Source: Leucobacter luti
Lineage (GTDB): Bacteria > Actinomycetota > Actinomycetes > Actinomycetales > Microbacteriaceae
DNA: 64,000 nucleotides
Direction of reading: 5' to 3'
NCBI RefSeq assembly: GCF_004217175.1
Contig: NZ_SHKI01000004.1
Coordinates: 458,730-522,729 of the forward strand
Part shown: positions 19,071 to 27,388 of the stretch, in pieces
How positions within the stretch are numbered: position 1 is the first letter of the stretch
Layout: the number at the start of each line of letters is the position of its first letter
Notes under the pieces: generated by a model
The model's input: only the letters and a program-made list of their open reading frames with translations
The model's database searches: none
Told to the model about the DNA's origin: nothing
Program-made: the position numbers and the translations under genes

Positions 19071-22000
19071 CGTGCGGCTCCGTCCGTCGGCTCGGCGTCC
19101 GGAGCGGTGGTCTCCGCTGCGGCGTCGGCGTCATTCGCGGGGTCAGCTTCGGCGGTGACTGCGGGGGTGGGGGTCGGCTCCTGGCTCGCTGCGGGGGCCG
19201 CGTCGGGCACCGCCTCGGACTCCGGATCGGGTGAAGTGTCCGGGGCGGGCTCGCTCTCTGGCACCGCGTCGACCCCGGCGTCGGCCTCGGCCTCGGCCTC
19301 GGCTTCAAGGGTCTGTTCCGGATCGGCCATGGGAGGCGTCTCAGCGCGCGCGGGGCGCTCGGGCTCCGCAACCGCCTCGGGAACGCCACTGACGCTGTCG
19401 GCACTGTTGGTGCCCTCGGCGCTTGCGACGCTAGCGGTACCCGCCGCATCGTCAGCTGATTCGGGCCCGGCGTCCGCCGCCTCGAAATCAGCGTCCGCGG
19501 CTTCCGGAGACGCGGCATCCGCAGACGCCGCATTAGCCGCGCTCGCGCTCGCGGGAGCCGCGGCGGGATCAGCTGCGGTCACACTCGCAGCCGCAGCGGC
19601 AGCCGCTGCCGCCGAAGCGCGCTCCGCCGCCTTCGCGGTGCTGCGCCGCTTCCACCGCGACGGCTTGCGGCGGCGCTCAGGCCGGTAGGTCACCTCACCC
19701 GTGGGCAGCGCGAGCAGCAGCACACCGAGGAGCACGATGAGCTGGATCACCCAGATGGTCTGCCCGCTGAACGACGTGCCGCCCAGCATCTCGGTCGCGT
19801 CGCCCGGCGCAGCGGCGTCCGCCTCGGGGTCGGCAACGCGCCAGAGCAGTCCCTGCTCGGTCTGCCCCGCGCTCACGAGGGAGTCGTGCTGGTCGAAGAC
19901 CCGCTGCAGCTCCGCCCGCTCAACGTCGTTGCCGTGGTCCGAGAGCAACACGAAGCCGATCCCGGTGTCGCGCAGTTCCGCGCTCAGGTCGGCGCCGCCC
20001 ACGCTCGCGAGACCGCCGGTGAGATCGGCAATCGCGCGGTCAGCCGCGGTGTTTTCGGGCGTGCGATCGGCGCTGCGGATCTGGTCGAGTCGCAGGCCAG
20101 AGCCGGTGACCACTTCGACACGCACCGCGTGCGGCGCCTCCGCGGTGATCGCGAGGGTCTTCGTGCCGGGCTGCGTCTCGCCTGCGGCCTGCACGAGCGC
20201 GGGCATCTGCGCCGTCGCGGGGCCGAACGGGACGCGTCCGAGGAAGAGCTGGGTGCCCACCGGAATGACGGCGACCACCGCACCGACGAGTGCGACCGCA
20301 ACAATCGGGGTCGCGGCGCGGCGGAGCGTCCCCGCCCCCACGGCGGCGAGGCTGAGCACGGCCAGCCAGTACACAGCAAGCCCGGATCCGGTCCACAGCG
20401 CAACGCTCTCGTCGCCGAGCACAATGAGCTGCAGCTGGGCCGCGGCGATCGCGGTGAGCATGCCCAGGCCGCCGAGCAGCGCGCTCAGCAGGGTGACCGC
20501 AACGCGGCCGGTAAAGATTCCGAGGACCGCGAGCAGCGCGATCGGCAGCATGAGGACACCGACGAGCAGTGTCGCGGGCGGACCGCCCAGGCCGATCCCG
20601 TCGAGAATCCCACCCCACCCCTCGAGTCCGAACTCCGGGAATCCGAGCAGCAGGTGCCAGGTGGTGCCCGGGGTGAACGGGAGCACCACGCCGGGGTCGA
20701 GCAGAATGTCGAGCGGTCGGCCGGCAATCACGCTCGTAACGATCTTCGGCGCGAAGAGCACGAGCGGCACGAGCGCGGTGGTGAGCACTCGGGCGGCGCC
20801 GCGCAGCGTGGTGAACAGCCCCACAATGAAGATGAGGATCGCTGCTGGGAGCAGGATCGGTGCCGCGGCGAGCGCGATGCCGGCGAGCAGCGAAGCCGTG
20901 CCCGCCCAGCTCCACGATTCGCGGCTGCGGGTGGCGGCGAGCAACAGCCACGGAAGCACGATCGTGAGGACCAGCGTGGGGAGTCGGCCGGTGTCGATCG
21001 AGCCAAGCAGCACGGGGCTCAGGGCGAAGCCGAGCGCGGTGACGGCGCGGCCCGCCCGCGACTCGGTGAGCTGGGCGGCCCAGATCCAGGCGCCCAGCGC
21101 GGTGAGCGGGATCGCTGCGATCACGAGCAGCACGATCGCGTGCGAGGGGTTCCAGAAGGTGAGCGAGCCGAGCAGCGCGAGCACCCAGGCGAATGGATCC
21201 GCGGGCACGCCGTCGAGGGCGCGCGTGTTCCACCAGAGCTGCCCCAGATCGCTGAGCGGCGCGAGGCCCCCGCCCGCGATGTTCGTGCGCGGCAGCGCCC
21301 ACCAGGTGAGCGCGATGGTGATGACGAGCGAGGTGGCGAGCACCGCGAGCCCGCCCGAAGAAATAAAGTGCAGTTCGCGGCGCTGCCGACCGGACGAGGC
21401 GAGGATCGCCTCGCGATCGATCATGCGCGCGGTGCGCACGCTCTTGGGGTCGATCCGGAGCTGCCTGATCGCCGCCCAACCCGCGGTGTTGTGCGCCCGG
21501 ATCCTGCGCCTGGACGCGAGGATCGCGTGGGGCCGCAGGAACACGCTCATCGCGGCAACGAACTCGCCGAGCATGTGCCCCGGCTGCTCGCGGATGAGCG
21601 CCCAGAGCACCCGGAACAGGCCGAGCAGCGGGAGTCCGAGCCAGGCGAGAAACGCGATCGGGGCGGGTGCGTAGGCGATTCGCCGGTGCAGGTGCGCGGT
21701 GCGCGCCTGCCGGTGGGCCTGCCGCAGCACCGATCGTTTGCGGTCAATCCGGGGCCCGGCCACGCCGCTCTGAGCGAAGCGCACGCGCGACGCGGGCGCA
21801 ACCTCAACGCGGTGGACAGACAGTCGTGCGCGCACGCTGAAGTCGAGGCCGTCGTCGTAGACGGGGAGCGCCGGGTCGAAGCCGCCGAGCTCCTCCCACA
21901 CGTCGCGGCGCACCAGCATGCCCACCGGGCCCACGCCGAGCACGTCCTGCATGTGGTCGTACTGCTGCTGATCGAGCTCCTGGCGGCGCAGCGTCCACCG

Positions 22001-22438
22001 CGAGCCGTAGCGCGTGAGGCTCTGCCCGAGCTCGATGATGTGCTCGGGGCGATCCCAGTCGACGAGCTTGGGCCCCGCGACGGCAACGGACGGTGCGCGC
22101 TGCACGGCGCTCACAATGTGTTCGAGCGCCGCCGGCTCCGGGCAGGCGTCCTCGCTGAGCAGCCAGAGCCACTCGCTCGTCTCGGGGTCCCCCGCGTCGA
22201 GCCCAGCGGCCTGAACGCCCTGCGCCACGGCCTGGCCGAACGAGACGCGCGAGCCAAGCCCGATCACGCGCTCGGCGCCGCTCGTCATGAGCTGCTCGCT
22301 CACCCGTTCCGATCCACCGTTGTTCACGGCGATAATCGCAGCGGGCGCGAGGGATTGAGCCGTGATCCCGGCAATGGTCTGGTCGAGCCACTCGCCGCCC
22401 TGCTGGGCGACCAAGATGACCGTTACTCTGGTGCGCAT
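19067..22438 (-). CDS. large membrane glycosyltransferase, GT2 domain plus multi-TM region
   Basis: A 1123-residue envelope glycosyltransferase. Residues 1-230 form a GT2 domain (VTVILVAQQGGEWLDQTI, WLLSEDACPEP where the metal site lies, VGPVGMLVRRDVWEELGGFDPALPVYDDGLDFSVRA). About 12 or more hydrophobic helices follow (250-900). The last 180 residues are a disordered Ala/Glu/Pro tail with AEAEAEADAG repeats. The sugar and acceptor are unknown, and polysaccharide or arabinogalactan-like assembly is likely from the whiB/DUF5719 context. A TAGACT hexamer ends nine bases before ATG 22438, implying almost no leader. Confidence 0.88.
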   Translation of the reverse strand: MRTRVTVILVAQQGGEWLDQTIAGITAQSLAPAAIIAVNNGGSERVSEQLMTSGAERVIGLGSRVSFGQAVAQGVQAAGLDAGDPETSEWLWLLSEDACPEPAALEHIVSAVQRAPSVAVAGPKLVDWDRPEHIIELGQSLTRYGSRWTLRRQELDQQQYDHMQDVLGVGPVGMLVRRDVWEELGGFDPALPVYDDGLDFSVRARLSVHRVEVAPASRVRFAQSGVAGPRIDRKRSVLRQAHRQARTAHLHRRIAYAPAPIAFLAWLGLPLLGLFRVLWALIREQPGHMLGEFVAAMSVFLRPHAILASRRRIRAHNTAGWAAIRQLRIDPKSVRTARMIDREAILASSGRQRRELHFISSGGLAVLATSLVITIALTWWALPRTNIAGGGLAPLSDLGQLWWNTRALDGVPADPFAWVLALLGSLTFWNPSHAIVLLVIAAIPLTALGAWIWAAQLTESRAGRAVTALGFALSPVLLGSIDTGRLPTLVLTIVLPWLLLAATRSRESWSWAGTASLLAGIALAAAPILLPAAILIFIVGLFTTLRGAARVLTTALVPLVLFAPKIVTSVIAGRPLDILLDPGVVLPFTPGTTWHLLLGFPEFGLEGWGGILDGIGLGGPPATLLVGVLMLPIALLAVLGIFTGRVAVTLLSALLGGLGMLTAIAAAQLQLIVLGDESVALWTGSGLAVYWLAVLSLAAVGAGTLRRAATPIVAVALVGAVVAVIPVGTQLFLGRVPFGPATAQMPALVQAAGETQPGTKTLAITAEAPHAVRVEVVTGSGLRLDQIRSADRTPENTAADRAIADLTGGLASVGGADLSAELRDTGIGFVLLSDHGNDVERAELQRVFDQHDSLVSAGQTEQGLLWRVADPEADAAAPGDATEMLGGTSFSGQTIWVIQLIVLLGVLLLALPTGEVTYRPERRRKPSRWKRRSTAKAAERASAAAAAAAAASVTAADPAAAPASASAANAASADAASPEAADADFEAADAGPESADDAAGTASVASAEGTNSADSVSGVPEAVAEPERPARAETPPMADPEQTLEAEAEAEADAGVDAVPESEPAPDTSPDPESEAVPDAAPAASQEPTPTPAVTAEADPANDADAAAETTAPDAEPTDGAAR

Positions 22439-22508
22439 ATCGGGCTCAGTCTAGGTGCGTCCGGCCCGTGAGCTCTGGAGGCGGGCCGTGTGGCCCTGCA
22501 TCCGTGAG

Positions 22509-22817
22509 CTACATTGCCTCGCGTCGCAGGCGGCGGCGTTCACGCTCGGACAGGCCGCCCCAGATGCCGAAGCGCTCGTCGTTCTCAAGCGCGTAGTCGA
22601 GGCACTCGGAGCGCACCTCGCAGGTTTCACAGATTCGCTTCGCCTCGCGCGTGGATCCGCCCTTTTCAGGGAAGAACGCCTCTGGATCGGTCTGCGCGCA
22701 GAGCGCGTCTGCCTGCCAGGCAAGCGCCTCGTCGTCCTCGCGGACGGTGGGGGTACCCAGGAACACCGGATCAACGAACCAGTTGCTGGGTACCGGAGTG
22801 TGCGGTGACTCGCTCAT
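22509..22817 (-). CDS. whiB: WhiB-family iron-sulfur regulator, WhiB2/WhmD-like
   Basis: A 102-residue transcription factor with the four cluster cysteines (Cys40, Cys63, Cys66, Cys72), the turn GIWGG at 84-88 and a basic C-terminal DNA-binding tail ERERRRLRR. Length and the position upstream of the glycosyltransferase/DUF5719 genes match WhiB2 (WhmD), which controls septation in mycobacteria and sporulation septation in Streptomyces. ATG 22817 has AGGAG upstream. A good promoter lies at 22879-22907, and an inverted repeat upstream of it may be an operator. Confidence 0.93.
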   Translation of the reverse strand: MSESPHTPVPSNWFVDPVFLGTPTVREDDEALAWQADALCAQTDPEAFFPEKGGSTREAKRICETCEVRSECLDYALENDERFGIWGGLSERERRRLRREAM

Positions 22818-22878
22818 CTCACGCTCCTTTCCTCACTTGCTCCGCGTGTCGAACCAGCGGCTCGACAACGATGCATTA

Positions 22879-22907
22879 ATTACACCGTTGTGATTCGCTC
22901 AAGTCAA
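22879..22907 (-). promoter_or_regulatory. promoter of whiB
   Basis: On the minus strand, -35 TTGACT (22902-22907), a 17-base spacer and -10 TGTAAT (22879-22884). This predicts a leader of about 55 bases before the whiB ATG. It is one of the best housekeeping-type promoters in the window. Confidence 0.75.
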
Positions 22908-22921
22908 GCCAGAAAGTGTAA

Positions 22922-22944
22922 ACCCTCAAGGTGCGCTTGAGGGT
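22922..22944. promoter_or_regulatory. inverted repeat upstream of whiB promoter
   Basis: ACCCTCAAG-GTGCG-CTTGAGGGT has perfect nine-base arms and lies 15-37 bases upstream of the whiB -35. A second pair, GTGACAC/GTGTCAC, lies within about 22947-22977. These are candidate operators. The 9-mer CTTGAGGGT also occurs upstream of gluA. Confidence 0.5.
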
Positions 22945-23020
22945 CGGTGACACGCATTCGTGTCGCAGCTGTGTCACAAGCCGGGCGTGTTCCGGCGGCG
23001 TATTCAGCTGAGCGCGAGCC

Positions 23021-23377
23021 TCAGCCCCAAATCACGAGCATCCGGTACGTCATCACGACGATCGACACCTGCACAACGCCGAGCACCAGATTCGCCCAGC
23101 GGGTTCGGTCGACGAGCGCCCAGAACCCCGCCCCCACGGGCAGGAAGAACGCCACGATCAGGTACATCCAAAACTCGAGCGGGTCGCCGGTCGCCGCGTT
23201 CCCGGCGAATGGGGCCGCGATCGAAATGACGATCTGGGCGAGCAGCATGAGCGCCGTGACGAGCGCGGCGCCCATGGTGAAGTCGTTGGGCCCGCGCTTT
23301 CGGGCGGTCTCGACGAAGCTCAGCACAGCACCGAGCCCCGCGACAACCATGAGTGCGATTCCGTAGCCCGTGATCAT
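23021..23377 (-). CDS. small four-helix membrane protein, unknown function
   Basis: The 118-residue protein has four predicted membrane helices (about 3-20, 37-57, 68-88, 95-114) and short charged loops (ETARKRGPND, DRTRWAN). I recognise no family. Its ATG overlaps the truB stop as ATGA, so it is translationally coupled to truB, although nothing in it suggests RNA modification. The roughly 200 bases downstream contain the whiB control region. Confidence 0.75.
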   Translation of the reverse strand: MITGYGIALMVVAGLGAVLSFVETARKRGPNDFTMGAALVTALMLLAQIVISIAAPFAGNAATGDPLEFWMYLIVAFFLPVGAGFWALVDRTRWANLVLGVVQVSIVVMTYRMLVIWG

Positions 23378-24381
23378 GCGCCGGCCTCCTCGGTGGGTGC
23401 CGCGCCCGGGGTCCGGGCCAGGGTGCCGGATCCGCTCACCGCGTCGGGCGTCGGGAAGTTCGTGACCACGCGGGTGCGACCCCCGGAGACCTCAACGAGG
23501 CCCACCAGCCGGCCGTCCGGAGCCGTGGCCGCGACGAGCTTCGCGTTCTCCACGCCCGGCACTGCCACCCGCTTCCCGTGGCCGAGATCTGTGGTCTGCT
23601 CCGCGGTGAGCGCCAGCCCCGGGAAGAGCGCAAGCGCCACCGCAGCCGGCTCGAGCAGGCGCACGCGCTCCCCGGCGACAAGCTGCTCGATCGTGCCGGC
23701 GTCGGCGACCGAGAACGGGCCCACCTCGGTGCGCCGCAGCGCCGTGAGGTGCCCGCCGAGCCCGAGCGCGGCCCCGAGGTCGCGGGCAAGCGCGCGAATG
23801 TAGGTGCCCGTGGAGCACCGCACCGTGGCGTCCACGTCGATCACGGCGGTGCCGTCGGCCTCGGTCGCCGCGCGGGGCGCGCCGATTGTGAACTCGTGGA
23901 TCGTGACCGGGCGCCGCTTCAGCTCGACGGTCTCCCCCGCACGCACTCGATCGTAGGCGCGCTGGCCGTCTACCTTGATCGCGCTCACCGCGCTCGGGGC
24001 CTGCTCGATCGCCCCCGTCAGCACGGCAACCGCTGCCGCAATCCGCGCGGGATCGGCGAGCACCGCGGCCACGTCCGCCGGAGCCGCGGCCGAGATCCGG
24101 TCGCCCTCCCGGTCGTCGGTCACCGTCGCGGTGCCGAGCCGGATCGTGGTCGTGTAGGTCTTGTCGAGTCCCACGAGGTGGGTCAGCAGCCGCGTCGCGG
24201 GGCCAGCGCCCAGCACGAGCAGCCCCGTCGCCATCGGGTCAAGCGTGCCGGCGTGACCGACCTTGCGCGTGCCGAGGGCGCGGCGTGACTTCGCGACGGC
24301 GTCGTGACTCGTCCACCCCTCCGACTTGTCAAGCAACAGGATTCCGCCCTGCGGCGGCAGTGAAATCGGAGGATGCGACAC
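23374..24381 (-). CDS. truB: tRNA pseudouridine(55) synthase TruB
   Basis: Isomerises U55 in the T-loop of tRNAs. The 335-residue protein has the family signature KVGHAGTLDPMATGLL with catalytic Asp48, followed by DKTYTTTIRLG, RRPVTIHEF and the RCSTGTYIRALARDLG active-site strand. The GTG at 24381 was chosen over GTG 24384 because it lies exactly six bases after the TAGGCT -10 (leaderless). It is the last member of the nusA-infB-rbfA-truB gene string, which is dispersed here. Confidence 0.95.
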   Translation of the reverse strand: MSHPPISLPPQGGILLLDKSEGWTSHDAVAKSRRALGTRKVGHAGTLDPMATGLLVLGAGPATRLLTHLVGLDKTYTTTIRLGTATVTDDREGDRISAAAPADVAAVLADPARIAAAVAVLTGAIEQAPSAVSAIKVDGQRAYDRVRAGETVELKRRPVTIHEFTIGAPRAATEADGTAVIDVDATVRCSTGTYIRALARDLGAALGLGGHLTALRRTEVGPFSVADAGTIEQLVAGERVRLLEPAAVALALFPGLALTAEQTTDLGHGKRVAVPGVENAKLVAATAPDGRLVGLVEVSGGRTRVVTNFPTPDAVSGSGTLARTPGAAPTEEAGA

Positions 24382-24387
24382 CACACC

Positions 24388-24393
24388 AGCCTA
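24388..24393 (-). promoter_or_regulatory. -10 element of truB, leaderless start
   Basis: TAGGCT (minus strand) ends six bases before GTG 24381. The same hexamer at the same distance is seen at rbfA and cysS. Confidence 0.55.
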
Positions 24394-24459
24394 CCCGTCG
24401 CGCCGATGTCATCATTTCGGGTGATGCGCTGCCAGCCGCTCGCCCGCGAGGCTGGAAGC

Positions 24460-24909
24460 GTGAAGAAACCACTCAACCATCTCCTCGTCTCAGCATTCGT
24501 CTACGCGGGCCTCGGCGTCGCCTCCGGGCTGTTCTACCGCGAGTTCACCAAGCTCAACGGTTTCCCGGAGGGAGCGTTCACCCAGCTGGGCCTCGCTCAC
24601 ACGCACCTCCTGTCGCTCGGGTTCTTCCCGTTCCTGATCCTGCTGGGGCTCGAGCGCGCGTTCACGTTCTCCGCGTCGCGCAAGCGGTTCGGCTGGTTCC
24701 TCGGCCTGTACCACGCCGGCGTAATCCTCACCTCGGCGATGCTGATCGTGCACGGCTGCCTCACCGTGCTCGGCCTTGAATCGTCGGCGATGATCTCGGG
24801 GATCGCCGGGCTCGGCCACATGGCGATCACCGCGGCGATCATCGTGCTCTTCCTCGCGCTCCGCACGGCGGTGCGCGGCGTTGAACGCCCCGCGGCCGTA
24901 GCCGCCTAG
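24460..24909 (+). CDS. DUF2871-family membrane protein
   Basis: The 149-residue integral membrane protein has four or five helices. The phrases VYAGLGVASGLFYREFTKLNGFPEGAFTQLGLAHTHLLSLGFFPFLILL are characteristic of DUF2871, a family of unknown function. Several conserved histidines (AHTHLL, LYHAG, LIVHG, GLGHM) lie within or at the edges of helices, which could suggest metal or haem contact, but this is speculation. GTG 24460 gives the family N-terminus. ATG 24424 is an alternative. It is divergent from truB. Confidence 0.8.
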   Translation: MKKPLNHLLVSAFVYAGLGVASGLFYREFTKLNGFPEGAFTQLGLAHTHLLSLGFFPFLILLGLERAFTFSASRKRFGWFLGLYHAGVILTSAMLIVHGCLTVLGLESSAMISGIAGLGHMAITAAIIVLFLALRTAVRGVERPAAVAA

Positions 24910-24968
24910 CCCTGCGGAGGTCGGCACCAAGCCCCGCTGGGTCCGCCGCGCCCCGCTGGGCCCCACCG

Positions 24969-24974
24969 TAGACT
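24969..24974 (+). promoter_or_regulatory. -10 element of mutY, leaderless start
   Basis: TAGACT ends seven bases before ATG 24982. Confidence 0.5.
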
Positions 24975-24981
24975 GTGACGG

Positions 24982-25965
24982 ATGGACACCACCGGGATCG
25001 CGCACGCCCTGAACGCTTGGTTTGCCCGCGCGGCGCGACCCCTGCCCTGGCGGGATCCGGCGGCCACACCGTGGGCGATCCTCGTGTCTGAGTTCATGCT
25101 GCAGCAGACCCAGGTTGACCGTGTGCTCCCCCGCTGGCTGGCCTGGCTCGAGCGCTGGCCCACGCCCTCCGCGCTCGCGGCCGATCCGCCCGGCGAGGCG
25201 GTGCGCGCCTGGGATCGGCTCGGGTACCCGCGCCGCGCGCTCTGGCTGCACCGCGCCGCCGTGGAGATCGCCGAGCAGCATGGCGATCAAGTGCCGTCCG
25301 ATGTCGACCAGTTGCTCGCACTCACCGGGGTGGGGCCCTACACGGCGCGGGCGGTCGCGACGTTCGCGTTCGGAGAGCGGCACCCCGTGGTCGACACCAA
25401 CACGCGGCGCGTGATCGCGCGGCTCGTGCACGGGAGGGCCGCCGCAGGGATGCCGGCAGCGAGCGACCTCAGCGATATGGCCGAGCTGCTCCCCGCGGAG
25501 CCCGCCGACGCGGCCACGTTCAACGCCGCCGCAATGGAACTCGGCGCGATCGTGTGCACGGCGCGGGCGCCGCGCTGCGACGAGTGCCCGCTGATCGCCT
25601 GGTGCGAGTGGCGGGGCAGCGGGTACCCGGACAACGCGCCGGCCAAGCGCCCCACGCAGGCGAAGTTTGAGGGCAGCGACCGGCAGGCCCGAGGCCGGGT
25701 GATGGCGCTGCTGCGCGCGGCCTCCGGACCGGTGACGCGGGAGGCCGCCACTGCGGCAGCGGCTGGCGCCGTGGGCGGCGCCGGCGGCCCCGGGGGCTCT
25801 GGGGGCTCTGGGGGCTCTGGCCGTGGCGGCTCAGGCGCCGGCAGTAGCGACTCTGGCGCTGGCGTAACCGCCGCGGCCGACACCGACCAGGCGCGGCGCG
25901 CGGTGGATTCGCTCCTGAGCGACGGGCTCGTGATCAGCGAGGGCCCCGAGCTGCGGCTCCCCTAG
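24982..25965 (+). CDS. mutY: A/G-specific adenine glycosylase MutY
   Basis: Removes adenine mispaired with 8-oxoguanine. The 327-residue protein has catalytic Glu37 (SEFMLQQTQV), the helix-hairpin-helix LTGVGPYTARAVA, the catalytic Asp in VVDTNTRRV, and a [4Fe-4S] loop with C-X6-C-X2-C-X5-C spacing (CTARAPRCDECPLIAWC). The usual C-terminal MutT-like 8-oxoG recognition domain is reduced to about 90 residues, including a Gly/Ser-rich linker (about 272-298) encoded by GGGGGCTCT repeats. ATG 24982 follows a -10 at 24969-24974 by seven bases. Confidence 0.93.
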   Translation: MDTTGIAHALNAWFARAARPLPWRDPAATPWAILVSEFMLQQTQVDRVLPRWLAWLERWPTPSALAADPPGEAVRAWDRLGYPRRALWLHRAAVEIAEQHGDQVPSDVDQLLALTGVGPYTARAVATFAFGERHPVVDTNTRRVIARLVHGRAAAGMPAASDLSDMAELLPAEPADAATFNAAAMELGAIVCTARAPRCDECPLIAWCEWRGSGYPDNAPAKRPTQAKFEGSDRQARGRVMALLRAASGPVTREAATAAAAGAVGGAGGPGGSGGSGGSGRGGSGAGSSDSGAGVTAAADTDQARRAVDSLLSDGLVISEGPELRLP

Positions 25966-26040
25966 GCTTCGCGCCGCCGCTTTCCGCGGTGCGGCCGCGA
26001 GGGGCGTGCGGGTTCTCACCCACGAGCGGCGGGTTCACGC

Positions 26041-26102
26041 ACGAGTGTGCGGCTCCACTGCCGCAGCGAAGCCGCACGCTCGCCACGAAGCCGCACACTC
26101 GT
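26041..26102. repeat. 62-base palindromic element, copy 2
   Basis: Left arm ACGAGTGTGCGGCTCC, spacer ACTGCCGCAGC, right arm GAAGCCGCACGCTCG, a CCAC linker, and a second right arm GAAGCCGCACACTCGT. Confidence 0.85.
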
Positions 26103-26288
26103 GAGCTGGGGCGACGGGTCAGGGCGCTGCTGCACTGAGCAGAACCGGGCAGAGCACAACAGCGCACGGCAAGGTCAGGCGGTGTGGGACCCGGATCGGT
26201 AGTGCACGAACAGGCCGCTCCGCCGCCACGAGCGTGCGAGTTCACGCAGCACGAGCGGCGCGTTCGCCAACGAGCGGCGCATTCACGC

Positions 26289-26350
26289 GCGAGCGTGCGG
26301 CTCCACTGCCGCAGCGAAGCCGCACGCTGGCCACGAAGCCGCACACTCGT
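26289..26350. repeat. 62-base palindromic element, copy 3
   Basis: Same layout and length as copy 2. The first base is G instead of A, and one right-arm base has changed (GCACGCTGG). Confidence 0.85.
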
Positions 26351-26472
26351 CGGGGAGATACAGCGCCGCGCTCGGGCGAACCAGGATGGCAGCGGCAAGG
26401 CGCGGCCGAGCACGGAAAGGTCGAGCGCAGCGGAGCCCCGGCCGGGCAGGATCCACGAGCGGCGGGTTCACG

Positions 26473-26534
26473 CACGAGCGTGCGGCTTCGCTGCGGTAGC
26501 GAAGCCGCACACTCGCCACGAAGCCGCACACTCG
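26473..26534. repeat. 62-base palindromic element, copy 4
   Basis: Left arm ACGAGCGTGCGGCTTC, spacer GCTGCGGTAGC, right arm GAAGCCGCACACTCG, linker, and a second right arm. The arms are perfectly complementary, and the spacer adds GCT/AGC pairing. Confidence 0.85.
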
Positions 26535-26775
26535 TGCGTGCACGCAGAGCAGGCAGGGCGATGCAGAGCGGGGGGCGACCCGACAGAACGAAAACGGCAC
26601 GGCCGAGCGCGGCGCGGCCGATCACGGCGCGGCGCGGCCGAGCACGGCACACAGCCGAGCGCCGCCACACCGAGGTGCGACGCGCACAGCTCACACAGCC
26701 GGTGACCGCCCAGCTACACCGCCGCGTCGGGCACCGCGCACGTAACCGCGCCGCAGCAACCGCGCCCGGGGAGCA

Positions 26776-27225
26776 CTAGCGCGCGTCTTCCTCCGCGTCG
26801 GACTCCTCGTCGCGGGGTTTCGTGTAGGGATCGGCGTCGCCCGCGAAGGTTGCCCCGGCGGCCAGCGCCGCGGATTCCTCGTCGCGGCGCTTCGCCTCCG
26901 CGAGCAGCTCGCTCAGGTGCTGGGCGCTCTCGGGAAGCTCATCGTGGATGAACTCGAGCGTGGGGGTGAGACGAGTGCCAAGCTGCTTGCCCACCTCGGT
27001 GCGCAGCATGCCGGTCGCAGCCTTGAGTGCCGCGGCCGTGTCGGTCTGCTCCTGCTCGTCGCCGAAGACCGTGTAAAACACGCTCGCCTGCTGCAGGTCA
27101 CCGGTGACGCGCACGTCGGTGATCGTCACAAACCCGAGGCGCGGATCCCGCAGCCCCTTCTCCAGGCGCCGGGCGATGATCTGCTGGATCCGCTCGGCTA
27201 CCTTTCCCGCACGTGGATTACTCAT
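26776..27225 (-). CDS. rbfA: 30S ribosome-binding factor RbfA
   Basis: The 149-residue factor for late 30S maturation and 16S rRNA 5'-end processing. A KH-like core (residues 3-110) has [35 protein letters not shown] phrases and ends [18 protein letters not shown] disordered acidic tail ([10 protein letters not shown]) follows. ATG 27225 lies six bases after TAGGCT, so the mRNA is predicted to be leaderless. In most bacteria it is directly downstream of infB, but here plus-strand VOC, AraC and DUF805 genes intervene. Confidence 0.95.
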   Translation of the reverse strand: MSNPRAGKVAERIQQIIARRLEKGLRDPRLGFVTITDVRVTGDLQQASVFYTVFGDEQEQTDTAAALKAATGMLRTEVGKQLGTRLTPTLEFIHDELPESAQHLSELLAEAKRRDEESAALAAGATFAGDADPYTKPRDEESDAEEDAR

Positions 27226-27231
27226 GCGCCC

Positions 27232-27237
27232 AGCCTA
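27232..27237 (-). promoter_or_regulatory. -10 element of rbfA, leaderless start
   Basis: TAGGCT (minus strand) ends six bases before ATG 27225. No ribosome site is present. Confidence 0.55.
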
Positions 27238-27341
27238 CCGCGACCCGGTCAGGAGTCCCAGCGGCGGCGGCAGTGTCGGGGAAGCCGCCGGACAGCGGCT
27301 CCGAGTTCGGGATCGGCGCCCCGCATCAGCCCGCACACTCG

Positions 27342-27347
27342 TAAGAT
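27342..27347 (+). promoter_or_regulatory. -10 element of the DUF805 gene
   Basis: TAAGAT lies about 41 bases before ATG 27389, leaving room for a short leader carrying GGAG. The upstream flank includes CCGCACACTCGT, the end sequence of the 62-base palindromic element. Confidence 0.4.
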
Positions 27348-27388
27348 GCTGAGTATCCCCCTTTTCGCACCGCATCACTGGAGCCCCC

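Larger units (their letters stand above)
25966..26775. repeat. gene-free repeat island between mutY and rbfA
   Basis: About 810 bases without a credible gene. It contains three copies of the 62-base palindromic element (26041, 26289, 26473), each preceded by a CGAGCGGCG(G/C)(G/A)TTCACGC-like stretch. The remainder is short GC-rich repeats such as CGGCGCGGCCGAGCACGG (about 26610-26660). Frames through it are Arg/Ala/His-rich with no domain. Confidence 0.8.

Noticed and set aside
19886..22471. Long open frame of about 861 codons antisense to the glycosyltransferase
   Set aside because: The minus-strand gene has a clear GT2 domain and membrane helices. The antisense frame is Arg/Glu/His-rich with no recognisable fold.
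26184..26779. Several frames of 150-180 codons in the mutY-rbfA gap
   Set aside because: They follow the 62-base repeats, differ in every frame, and encode Arg/Ala/His-rich sequence without a ribosome site.
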